Origin: JALZIF01 sp964584905
Lineage (GTDB): Bacteria; Gemmatimonadota; Gemmatimonadetes; Gemmatimonadales; Gemmatimonadaceae
NCBI GenBank assembly: GCA_964584905.1
Contig: CAZPCC010000410.1
Location: forward strand, 1-17,379
DNA length: 17,379 nt
Direction: 5' to 3'
Shown: in pieces, positions 8,149 through 14,641 of the stretch
Layout: the number at the start of each line of letters is the position of its first letter
Position numbering within the stretch: the stretch's first letter is position 1
Position numbers and translations under genes: made by a program
The notes under the pieces: generated by a model
What the model was told of the DNA's origin: nothing
The model's input: the letters and a program-made list of their open reading frames with translations, nothing else
The model's database searches: none

Positions 8149-8484
8149 ATGTCCGCTCATCCAGAACAGCGCGATCTCATTCCGCAAACCCCAACCGCTG
8201 CGGCGCTCAGACGGGCCGAGCTGGAGTCGGCGAATCCCATCGGGGCGACCGAGAAGCCCAGCAGAAAGCGCGAGATCGAGATCGATCCTGATGCACCCAA
8301 CGCGCCGACCTGCGGGCCGAAGAAGTACATCACGGTCGACCCCGACGCTCCGGGCGCGCCGACCTGCAAACCAAGGCGCTACATCGTGGCACCGGATCCT
8401 GAAACGCTTCGCGCCGCGCCGTTGCCGGCGTGGGCAAAACAGCTCGGCGACGAACTGTCCGAAGCCTTCAATGATCGCGCCTGA
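8149..8484 (+). CDS. Putative RiPP precursor peptide with two 18-residue repeats
   Basis: A 111-residue protein that I do not recognise from any named family. Residues 1-44 form a polar leader without membrane segment or signal peptide. Residues 45-80 are two tandem 18-residue repeats of the form [IV]DPDAPxAPTCxP[KR][KR]YI, each with one Cys (55, 73), one Tyr (60, 78) and two Asp. A third, decayed DPE follows. The tail (about 88-111) looks like an amphipathic acidic helix containing LPAWAKQLGDELSEAF. The repeats lie in the gene at 8281-8334 and 8335-8388 and differ at many third codon positions while the protein is kept, which points to selection on the peptide. The radical SAM/SPASM gene overlaps its end by 14 bases. 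Together this argues for a ribosomally made peptide whose repeats are crosslinked by that enzyme. ATG 8146 is an alternative start. The function of the product is unknown. Confidence 0.72.
   Translation: MSAHPEQRDLIPQTPTAAALRRAELESANPIGATEKPSRKREIEIDPDAPNAPTCGPKKYITVDPDAPGAPTCKPRRYIVAPDPETLRAAPLPAWAKQLGDELSEAFNDRA
8281..8388 (+). repeat. Two tandem 54-base coding repeats (putative core of the precursor)
   Basis: Unit 1 is 8281-8334, unit 2 is 8335-8388, directly adjoining and in frame. The shared protein pattern is DPDAP, APTC and YI; the longest identical DNA block is around GCGCCGACCTGC. Many other codons differ only at the third base (GAT/GAC, CCT/CCC), so this is an old, selected duplication and not a recent copy. 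Confidence 0.85.
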
Positions 8485-9862
8485 CGCGCAGCTGGTTGCC
8501 TCGCGGTACAACACGTTCACTCCGTCGGCGATTCCAGGCACCTATCTCGCGTTCAACGTCTTCACCGGGGCGTTGCTCGAGTTGGATGAGGTCGACTTCG
8601 CGTGCGTCGAACCGCTTGACGGCAACCCGGGGTCGCCGGCTCCGGAGCGACTCGCTCCGGGGCTGCGTGACCGGCTGACGGCGGCCGGCGTGCTCGTGCC
8701 CCGCGGATTCGATGAGCGCGCCGCACTGATCGAGCTGCGGCGTCGGTCGATGGATGCCTCCGAGGCGCTGCTGCTGACCATCGCGCCGACCATTCAGTGC
8801 AACTTCCGCTGTACCTATTGCTTCGAGGCACATCGGCAGGAGGTGATGACGCCAAAGTCGCAGGCCGATCTCATGCGCTTCATCGCACATAACGCTGAAG
8901 GTGCGCGGGCGATCACCACTACGTGGTTCGGCGGCGAGCCGCTGCTGCACCCCGATATAATCGAGCGCATTCAGCGGTTCACCAACGACCTCGGTGCCGC
9001 GCGAGGGCTCAGGATATCCCGCGGGATCGTCACGAACGGCTACTTCCTCACGGAGGATGTGATTCGCCGGCTTCAGGCCCTGGGCGACTGGGAGATGGTG
9101 CAAGTGACACTCGATGGTCCGCCCCCGATTCACAACAGCAGGCGGGTACTGCTCGGCGGCCAGGGCACGTGGGATCGCATCATCGCCAACTGTCGCACCG
9201 CGATCTCGATGGGGCTCGGGATCAACTTGCGCGTCAACGTCGACCGGCGGAACGTGACGATGGCTGGGGCCCTGCTGGACAGGCTCCTCGAAGAAGGCAT
9301 TCTGCCTGGCGCGAACATCAGCCTTGGCTTCGTGACCGACTCCACCGTCGCCTGCTCGCATGTAAAGGACGAGGTGCTCTCCGATGAGGAGCGGGCTCGA
9401 ATCACGATCTGGTTCGAGGGAGAGATGCTGCGGCGCAATCTTCTCCCGTCAGTCGGACTCCCGTCCCCGTTATGCGGCCCGATGTGCTCGGTGGAATCGA
9501 AGCGCGGCTATGTGATCGCTCCGAGCGGGCTGATTTTCAAGTGTTGGCACCAGATCGATGGATCGGACGAGCAAGCGATCGGGCACCTCTCGGGTACCAC
9601 GGTTCCCAACGCCGAAGCCGAGCTGGAGCGGTGGACCCGCTATGATCCGTCGCAGCGCAAGGGATGCTCCAATTGCAAGGCGTTTCCGACCTGCCAGGGC
9701 GGATGTCCGTGGGAGTACGAGCGCCTGGCGCGGGTGCACAACGGCGAGTGCGATCCGTTCCGCTTTTTTCCGCGCGAGCTGGTAAAGCTCGGTCATCTGC
9801 GTTCGCGCGTGAAGCATGCCTCTTCGGCGCGGGGCGCCGCGGAGTTGCCGTCGATGGCGTAG
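8471..9862 (+). CDS. Radical SAM/SPASM peptide maturase
   Basis: A 463-residue iron-sulfur enzyme. The first 90 residues, with SRYNTFTP, YLAFNVFTGALLELDE and LTAAGVLVP, resemble the substrate-binding N-terminus of peptide maturases. Cys110, Cys114 and Cys117 (CNFRCTYC) bind the SAM cluster; WFGGEPLLH (152-160) is the GGEP motif. The C-terminus is a full SPASM domain: Cys339 and Cys358, then C-x2-C-x5-C-x3-C at 399-412 and Cys427, enough for two auxiliary clusters. Enzymes of this class form thioether or carbon-carbon crosslinks in peptides; sulfatase maturases are related, but no sulfatase is encoded here. ATG 8471 overlaps the precursor gene by 14 bases, so coupling is likely; more upstream codons in this frame run through the precursor and are not used. 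It is probably the modifying partner of that precursor. Confidence 0.9.
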   Translation: MIAPDAQLVASRYNTFTPSAIPGTYLAFNVFTGALLELDEVDFACVEPLDGNPGSPAPERLAPGLRDRLTAAGVLVPRGFDERAALIELRRRSMDASEALLLTIAPTIQCNFRCTYCFEAHRQEVMTPKSQADLMRFIAHNAEGARAITTTWFGGEPLLHPDIIERIQRFTNDLGAARGLRISRGIVTNGYFLTEDVIRRLQALGDWEMVQVTLDGPPPIHNSRRVLLGGQGTWDRIIANCRTAISMGLGINLRVNVDRRNVTMAGALLDRLLEEGILPGANISLGFVTDSTVACSHVKDEVLSDEERARITIWFEGEMLRRNLLPSVGLPSPLCGPMCSVESKRGYVIAPSGLIFKCWHQIDGSDEQAIGHLSGTTVPNAEAELERWTRYDPSQRKGCSNCKAFPTCQGGCPWEYERLARVHNGECDPFRFFPRELVKLGHLRSRVKHASSARGAAELPSMA

Positions 9863-9899
9863 CTGCGGTCCGGGCCCTCCTTCTTCGACGTATTCTGTC

Positions 9900-11294
9900 A
9901 TGCCGCATCAAAGCCGCCGTGACTTCTTCCGCCGCTCGGTACGGGTAGCGGGGGCTGCGCTGTTCGCACCGTCGCTGAGCGGATTAGTCGCGCGGTCTCG
10001 CGGTGTATTGCCTGATCTCCCCACTGGCGCGGCGTTTCGCCGGGCGGCGTCGGGGGAGGGAGGTTACGGACCGCTCGTGCATTCAGGGCCGGAACTCGCG
10101 CTACCCGAGGGATTCATCTACACGGTGCTCAGTCGCAACGGCGCGCCGATGACCGATTGGAGCCCGACGCCCGGCGCGTTCGACGGCATGGCGGCGTTCG
10201 CGCTTCCTAACGGCAACGTTCGACTGATCCGCAACCACGAGAACCGGGATTTGCCGGGTATAGCCGTGGTGAAGGGGAACGCGGCCACCGCGTACGATCC
10301 GAAAGCCGGCGGGGGCACGACGTCGCTCGAGGTGCAAATCGCGGCAAACGGCGAGCCTCAACTGGTTCGCGACTTCGTAAGCTTGAACGGCACCATCGTC
10401 AACTGTGCGGGGGGCCCAACCCCGTGGGGGAGCTGGCTCACCTGCGAGGAGAGCGTCGAGGGGCGTTATGATGGTTGGGGCGAGGAGCACGGTTACATCT
10501 TCGAGGTTCCGGCGGTCGCCGAGCGCGAGGTCACGCCGGTGCCTCTCAAGGCGATGGGCCGCTTCATCCACGAAGCGGTGGCGGTTGACCCGGCTACCGG
10601 CGTCGTCTACGAGACCGAGGACCGGCTGATTGCCGGGTTCTACCGTTTCATTCCGAGCACGCCCCGATCTCTGGTTGCCGGCGGCAAGCTGCAGATGCTG
10701 GCGGTCGAGGGTAAACCTAACTACGATACCGCGGACGGTCAGCGCGTGGGGGAATTGCTACCCGCTTTCTGGGTGGACATCGACGATCCCGATCCTCGGG
10801 GCGCCGGCGGCGACAGTGCGGCGGTATTCGAGCAGGGCTTCACCAGGGGAGCAGCGCGATTTGCTCGTCTCGAGGGCTGTTGGTACGGCGACCGCAGCAT
10901 CTACTTCCACGCCACCAACGGGGGTGATGCGAGAGTTGGGCAGGTGTGGCGATACCGCCCAACCGCGGCCGACCGTGGAGAGCTGTCGCTCGTCTTCGAG
11001 TCACCGTCGCCCGAAGTACTCGACTATCCCGACAACATCACAGTTAGTCCCCGCGGCGGAATCGTTATGTGCGAGGACGGCGCTGGGGAGCAGTTTCTGC
11101 GCGGCCTCACGCCCGACGGTGCGATCTTCGATTTCGCGCTGAACGTTCTGAACACGACCGAATTTGCCGGAGCTTGCTTCAGTCCCGACGGCAATATCCT
11201 GTTCGTGAACATCATGGGCTCGACCCGCGACGCGGGGACCGAAGAAGGTCGGACGCTGGCGATCCGGGGTCCGTGGGAGCGCGGATCCCTGTGA
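9900..11294 (+). CDS. Tat-exported PhoX-like phosphatase (DUF839)
   Basis: A 464-residue protein of the PhoX/DUF839 beta-propeller family. The start has a twin-arginine signal, SRRDFFRRS (5-13) followed by VAGAALFAPSLSGLV, so it is folded in the cytoplasm and exported. Conserved blocks: LIRNHEN (109-115), NCAGGPTPWGSWLTCEES (168-185), MGRFIHEAVAVDP (219-231), VYETEDR and AGFYRFIP. These carry the Glu/Asp ligands for calcium and iron and the Cys seen in PhoX. Family members remove phosphate from mono- or diesters in the periplasm; many short members are unassigned. It starts 38 bases after the maturase and may be co-transcribed with it, although a link in function is not shown. ATG 9900 was chosen because it begins right at the Tat signal; the in-frame GTG/ATG further upstream lie within the maturase gene. 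Confidence 0.88.
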   Translation: MPHQSRRDFFRRSVRVAGAALFAPSLSGLVARSRGVLPDLPTGAAFRRAASGEGGYGPLVHSGPELALPEGFIYTVLSRNGAPMTDWSPTPGAFDGMAAFALPNGNVRLIRNHENRDLPGIAVVKGNAATAYDPKAGGGTTSLEVQIAANGEPQLVRDFVSLNGTIVNCAGGPTPWGSWLTCEESVEGRYDGWGEEHGYIFEVPAVAEREVTPVPLKAMGRFIHEAVAVDPATGVVYETEDRLIAGFYRFIPSTPRSLVAGGKLQMLAVEGKPNYDTADGQRVGELLPAFWVDIDDPDPRGAGGDSAAVFEQGFTRGAARFARLEGCWYGDRSIYFHATNGGDARVGQVWRYRPTAADRGELSLVFESPSPEVLDYPDNITVSPRGGIVMCEDGAGEQFLRGLTPDGAIFDFALNVLNTTEFAGACFSPDGNILFVNIMGSTRDAGTEEGRTLAIRGPWERGSL

Positions 11295-11378
11295 CGTCCG
11301 GAAACAGGAGCCGGAGGGCGCGGGGCGACTTGATCGCTTCATGCCTCCAGCCCGGAACTTCGGTGAAATCGCCGCCGG

Positions 11379-11549
11379 CTAGAGTCGCTGTTTAACCGCG
11401 TTCGTCCCCTTCTTCACCAGTCCCCAAACGAGTAGCACGAGTCCGGCGATCACCAGCAGGTGAATCACACCGCTGACGATCTTCAAGCCGAGCCACAGTA
11501 TTGCCCAAAGCACGACGAGCGCTACGCCCAGCCAGACGAACGGATGCAT
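11379..11549 (-). CDS. Small DUF5670 (Lmo0937-like) membrane protein
   Basis: A 56-residue protein with two hydrophobic helices: FVWLGVALVVLWAILWLGL (about 4-22), then VIHLLVIAGLVLLVWGLV (about 28-45), and a basic end KKGTNAVKQRL. Length and pattern match the Lmo0937/DUF5670 family of tiny inner-membrane proteins, whose role is unknown though often stress-linked. ATG 11549 is preferred to longer in-frame starts because GAGG lies five bases before it. It lies 116 bases after the DinB gene on the same strand, and convergent with the phosphatase gene. Confidence 0.8.
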   Translation of the reverse strand: MHPFVWLGVALVVLWAILWLGLKIVSGVIHLLVIAGLVLLVWGLVKKGTNAVKQRL

Positions 11550-11665
11550 TGCCACCTCGCAGCGGAGTGGGTCAGGCGCGCCCGATGACACGCCCATGCC
11601 GCTCTTGATTGCACATGGCGTGCCCTGCCATGCTCGACCGAGCACCATCGATAGCTCAGTGCTTA

Positions 11666-12229
11666 TTACGGGCGCCGGCCACCCCCTCGCTTCACTTTCG
11701 AGGCCAGTCCCAGACCTCGTACGATCTTTCCAGTTGTGATCAGTTGCCCGGTATGCCGTTGCGTGTGCTCGGCTATGTGGAAGTGCAATCCGCCTAGCGT
11801 GCTTGGGAGTTTACCGCGCCCCACGCTTCGCGGCTCGGCGATCGAGTCCGAAGTCGTTGCGCGGATAGCGTCGAGGGCTCTCCCGATCGAAGATTTTGCC
11901 TTGTGCGCTAGGACCAGTGCGTCAGCGGGGGTATCTCCGGGTTCACCCTCCGCGGCAAGCGCCTTACGCTGCGCTTCGTCGAGTTGTTCGCCGCGGGCGT
12001 ATGTCAGAAGGCGGTCGATGCTGCCGGCGATGTGCTGCAAATGGAACCCGGCCGCCGCCGCACCGCCCGGATTTACCCAAAGTTCGTCGATGGCCAGCGA
12101 AGCGGCGGCTCGCTCAATGTCTTCTGCCGACTGAAGCAATGCGTGCGCCGCCGGCTGCAGTTCCGGAATCACGTCGGGAAGCGGGCCGCGCAGCCAGACT
12201 TCTGGAAGAGGAGCTGTGCCGGGCTTCAT
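11666..12229 (-). CDS. DinB-fold metal-binding protein
   Basis: A 187-residue four-helix-bundle protein. His66 in FHLQHIAGSIDRLLTYARG and the pair His155/His159 in HIAEHTQRHTGQL give the three-histidine metal site of the DinB/YfiT superfamily. Members include S-transferases for bacillithiol and mycothiol and maleylpyruvate isomerases, so a thiol-related transfer is possible but not shown. Its ATG overlaps the TGA of the monooxygenase gene by four bases (12226-12229), so it is the third gene of the same operon. The C-terminus is basic (KVKRGGGRRP). A longer frame upstream in the same reading frame runs into the monooxygenase gene and is not used. Confidence 0.87.
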   Translation of the reverse strand: MKPGTAPLPEVWLRGPLPDVIPELQPAAHALLQSAEDIERAAASLAIDELWVNPGGAAAAGFHLQHIAGSIDRLLTYARGEQLDEAQRKALAAEGEPGDTPADALVLAHKAKSSIGRALDAIRATTSDSIAEPRSVGRGKLPSTLGGLHFHIAEHTQRHTGQLITTGKIVRGLGLASKVKRGGGRRP

Positions 12230-13254
12230 ATTAGCGGCATCACCTGAGCCGCAAACCGCTCCATCTCCTCGTACTGTGGGCTGCACTGCAGGAGAAGCAG
12301 ATCCAGCCCGGCCACCTCGAAATCGCGGATCCTGTCGGCAACCTGCTCGGGCGTGCCTATCAGGCCGGCGCGAAGACCGCGGTTCGACACTGAATAGTCT
12401 TCCAGGCTCACCTGCCGCTCGAGCTTCGTGTTGCTGATCCAGTCCTGATAGTTGCCGTAGCCGGCGGAGCCGGGGGATACGTTCGTTATGCGCTCCAGTT
12501 CCCGTTGTGCTTCGCGCTCCGTGTCGCGAACAATGACGAACGCCGCCATACCGTACTGCATCTGCGGAAGCGATGTACCGGCAGCACACCGGCGGCGGCG
12601 CATGTCCAGGATCCTGGCGGCGACCGGCTCGACCGGGTCTCCGTGCATCACGTAGGCGTCGCAGCGCGCCGCGATCAACCGCTTGGCTGCTTCCGATTCG
12701 CCCCCGGCGTACAGAGTCGGGCGGGGGGTACGCACTGGTTTCGGCTGAAGCACGTTCTCATCGATCGAGTAGTAGCGTCCAGAGTAGCTGAAACCTGGCT
12801 CGTTCCAGGCGCCATCGAGTACCTGAAGCCACTCCTCCGTGCGCGCGTAGCGGTCCTCGTGCTGATCGAACTGCACGCCATAACGCCGTGCCTCGTCGGC
12901 CCACCACGAGGAGACCACGTTGAGCGACAACCGCCCTCCGGAGATCCGGTCGATGTTGGCCGCATGCTTCGCGAGAATCGCCGGTGAGTGAAAGGTCGGG
13001 CGGACGGCCACCATGAGCTCGAGCCGATCGGTGACCGCCGCCAGCGCTGCCGCGGTTGACCACGCATCGAGCGAAGGAGCGTCAATGCCCTTGATGTCGT
13101 TCAGAAACAGCTCGGCTATGAGAGTGAGATCGTAGCCGATTTGTTCGCTCCGGCGGGCAAGGCGCGAGACATAGTCCCAGCTGGCGTCCATTCCCTCATC
13201 GGGAACGTTGCGCAGCCAGCCGCCAAAAACGGGAAGCCAGTATCCGTACCTCAT
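12226..13254 (-). CDS. SsuD-like flavin-dependent (LLM class) monooxygenase
   Basis: A 342-residue TIM-barrel enzyme of the bacterial luciferase superfamily. Blocks such as LELMVAVRPTFHSP (78-91), NIDRISGGRLSLNVVSSWW (100-118), the segment DQHEDRYARTEEW (130-142) and PRPTLYAGGESEAAKRL (178-193) line up well with alkanesulfonate monooxygenase SsuD. It should use reduced FMN made by a separate reductase to oxidise a small substrate. Aligned from memory, E. coli SsuD residues Cys54, Arg226, His228 and Tyr331 fall on Ser61, Ala237, Phe239 and Ser325, so the substrate is probably not a plain alkanesulfonate. It starts two bases after the ATP-grasp stop, with GGAGAGG six bases before the ATG, and overlaps the DinB gene. 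Cytoplasmic. Confidence 0.9.
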   Translation of the reverse strand: MRYGYWLPVFGGWLRNVPDEGMDASWDYVSRLARRSEQIGYDLTLIAELFLNDIKGIDAPSLDAWSTAAALAAVTDRLELMVAVRPTFHSPAILAKHAANIDRISGGRLSLNVVSSWWADEARRYGVQFDQHEDRYARTEEWLQVLDGAWNEPGFSYSGRYYSIDENVLQPKPVRTPRPTLYAGGESEAAKRLIAARCDAYVMHGDPVEPVAARILDMRRRRCAAGTSLPQMQYGMAAFVIVRDTEREAQRELERITNVSPGSAGYGNYQDWISNTKLERQVSLEDYSVSNRGLRAGLIGTPEQVADRIRDFEVAGLDLLLLQCSPQYEEMERFAAQVMPLI

Positions 13255-13256
13255 GG

Positions 13257-14318
13257 TCAGCCTCTCCGGGACCAGTTAGGCAGCGCCGAGAAAGCACCGG
13301 CCGGGCCGCCGACTCCTGCACCGATGTTCGGCGTTGCATCACGCCCCAGCGCCGAAAGCTCGCTTCCCGCCGCGGCGGCCAGTCGCGACTCCAGGTAGTC
13401 CACCAATCGCGCGTGAGGATCGAACCCGACCACGTTCACCGCATCGGCGACGAAGTTGGAGAGCGCGTTGATGTCGTAGAAGTAGTGCTCACCATCCCGA
13501 TCGTCGATCAGATATTCGATCCCTCCCACATCGAGCCCCGTCCGCCGTGCTATGGATTCCACCTGCCGGATGATGTGCGTCGGTGGATCGGCCCGCTCCA
13601 CCCGCATGCCGTTCCTCGGCGCATCGAGGGCGCACGCACCGCGTATGAGCGACTGCCCGTCGGTCGTCTGGCAGATGTCCGCCGGACAGAGGTTGAACCC
13701 CTCGGCGGGATAGACGTTGATGGCGTATAGGTAATTTCCGCCGAGGGTCTCCACTCGGGTGATGTGACCACCGCGAAGCGGAGCGTACTCCTGCACCAGC
13801 GCGGTCCCATCGACTCCGAAGTCGAGCGCACCTTCAGCGGCGGCGAGGGCGAGCTCGTCTTCGCTATCGAAGCTCGTAATGCCGGCGCCGCTTCCACCGA
13901 TGTTGGCCTTCACTAGAACGGGATAGCGGAGCGCGCGCGCGGCTTCCACGGTACGCGTGGGATGATTCACTACACGCGTCCTGGGATAGGGCATGCCGAG
14001 CTCCTCCAGTAGCCCTATTTGCAGCGCCTTCGAGATCTCGACTTCGTAAGGCGCGGCGCCATTGACGACCGACACGCCGAGCCGTGCGAGATGTCGCAGC
14101 CAGTCCAGCGTATTAAAGATCGTCTGTGAATGACCGCGCAGGTATGCAGAAGGCGACGCGCGATTGAAGACGAGAGCGTATGGCACGTCGCGCTCGGCCG
14201 GATCGTACAGGTGCGCCGAAGCGTCGAGCCGCACATATGGAATGCCGCGCGCATCGAGCTCGGCGAACAGTGGACGGAACCAGTCGGGATGCTCGTGGAA
14301 GATGGCGAGAGAAGGCAT
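13257..14318 (-). CDS. ATP-grasp ligase (RimK-like)
   Basis: A 353-residue ATP-grasp protein with an N-terminal Rossmann-like domain (1-90), then the ATP-binding region: Lys97 in EISKALQ, Lys137 in YPVLVKANIGGSGAGI, and the hinge LVQEYAPL with Glu177. Metal ligands are likely at IEYLID (267-272) and YDINALSN (281-288). Such enzymes join a carboxylate to an amine or thiol by an acyl-phosphate; RimK, MvdD/graspetide ligases and glutathione or amino acid ligases belong here. No substrate can be assigned. It is the first structural gene behind the leader peptide and terminator, and its stop is two bases from the monooxygenase start. Unusually there is no ribosome site: the ATG follows directly on a C-rich heptamer array. 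Confidence 0.88.
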   Translation of the reverse strand: MPSLAIFHEHPDWFRPLFAELDARGIPYVRLDASAHLYDPAERDVPYALVFNRASPSAYLRGHSQTIFNTLDWLRHLARLGVSVVNGAAPYEVEISKALQIGLLEELGMPYPRTRVVNHPTRTVEAARALRYPVLVKANIGGSGAGITSFDSEDELALAAAEGALDFGVDGTALVQEYAPLRGGHITRVETLGGNYLYAINVYPAEGFNLCPADICQTTDGQSLIRGACALDAPRNGMRVERADPPTHIIRQVESIARRTGLDVGGIEYLIDDRDGEHYFYDINALSNFVADAVNVVGFDPHARLVDYLESRLAAAAGSELSALGRDATPNIGAGVGGPAGAFSALPNWSRRG

Positions 14319-14393
14319 GGGACTAGGGACTAGGGGCTAGGGGCTAGGGGCTAGGGACTAGGGGCTAGGGACTAGGGGCTAGGGACTAGGGAC
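14319..14393 (+). repeat. Heptamer array GGGRCTA, ten full units
   Basis: Ten perfect units GGG(A/G)CTA run from 14319 to 14388, with GGGAC continuing to 14393. A and G forms are mixed (A,A,G,G,G,A,G,A,G,A). The array abuts the ATG of the ATP-grasp gene and fills nearly all of the space between that gene and the upstream terminator. On the plus strand the regular G runs could fold as a G-quadruplex; this strand is the template for the leftward operon. Confidence 0.95.
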
Positions 14394-14395
14394 CG

Positions 14396-14435
14396 CAAAA
14401 ACACGCCGCCCCGGTTCGTGAGAACCGGGGCGGCG
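14396..14435 (-). terminator. Strong intrinsic terminator in the leader of the ATP-grasp operon
   Basis: A perfect 14-base-pair stem: CGCCGCCCCGGTTC (14435-14422 read leftwards) pairs with GAACCGGGGCGGCG (14417-14404), with a 4-base loop TCAC. It is followed on the same strand by TGTTTTTGC. The T tract and direction show it acts on leftward transcription, after the leader peptide and before the ATP-grasp gene, so it must be conditional for the operon to be expressed. Confidence 0.85.
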
Positions 14436-14463
14436 GGCGAACAGCGAACGAAATCGCGTCGCG

Positions 14464-14559
14464 TTACATGCGCACCCCAGAACCCTCACGGACCAGTTGG
14501 CCGGTGATGAGACACATGCACATCGTACACATGCGGTTGTGGTGGGCGCGGAGCATCAT
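14464..14559 (-). CDS. Cys/Met-rich leader peptide of an attenuator
   Basis: A 31-codon open frame beginning ATGATG and ending TAA. The start is MMLRAHHNR, the middle is MCTMCMCLITG with Cys at 11, 14 and 16 and Met at 10, 13 and 15, and the end is LVREGSGVRM. It has no Shine-Dalgarno, but a promoter lies at the right distance for the transcript to begin on the ATG. The stop codon lies 28 bases before a 14-base-pair intrinsic terminator, followed by the ATP-grasp/monooxygenase/DinB operon. A short peptide with clustered codons for one or two amino acids before a terminator is the classic layout of ribosome-mediated attenuation; Cys-codon leaders of this kind are known in actinobacteria. The peptide would be a sensor of charged tRNA-Cys (perhaps Met), not a product. 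A small modified peptide is the alternative. Confidence 0.72.
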   Translation of the reverse strand: MMLRAHHNRMCTMCMCLITGQLVREGSGVRM

Positions 14560-14565
14560 GAAGTG

Positions 14566-14593
14566 AAAGTAGCATGATTGCATTCAGCGTCAA
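14566..14593 (-). promoter_or_regulatory. Promoter of the leader peptide operon (leaderless start)
   Basis: Read leftwards, TTGACG (14593-14588), a 16-base spacer, then TACTTT (14571-14566), with TGC just before the -10 box as an extended -10 motif. The likely start point, seven bases past the -10, is the A of the first ATG at 14559, which explains the absence of a ribosome site. Confidence 0.55.
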
Positions 14594-14600
14594 GCCGCTG

Positions 14601-14629
14601 GCGCCCTTTCGCGATGCGCCAAAGGGTGC
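14601..14629. promoter_or_regulatory. Inverted repeat between the divergent genes, possible operator
   Basis: GCGCCCTTT (14601-14609) and AAAGGGTGC (14621-14629) can pair over nine positions, one as G-U, around an 11-base loop. The site lies just upstream of the -35 box of the leftward promoter and 12 bases before the hexosaminidase ATG, so it could be a protein-binding site for either gene or a hairpin in the hexosaminidase mRNA. Confidence 0.3.
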
Positions 14630-14641
14630 GTATTTGGCGGC

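Noticed and set aside
8075..8154. Ten-base direct repeat TATGATGTCC at 8075-8084 and 8145-8154
   Set aside because: It falls on a stop codon and a start codon; too short and too constrained by coding sequence to mean more than chance.
9891..9896. TATTCT just before the PhoX-like gene as a -10 box
   Set aside because: There is no -35-like sequence at the right distance, so a separate promoter is not supported.
14464..14559. The Cys/Met peptide as a RiPP precursor for the ATP-grasp enzyme
   Set aside because: A peptide beside a ligase invites this reading, but the strong terminator between them, the leaderless start and the alternative pairing fit attenuation better. Kept as a second choice.
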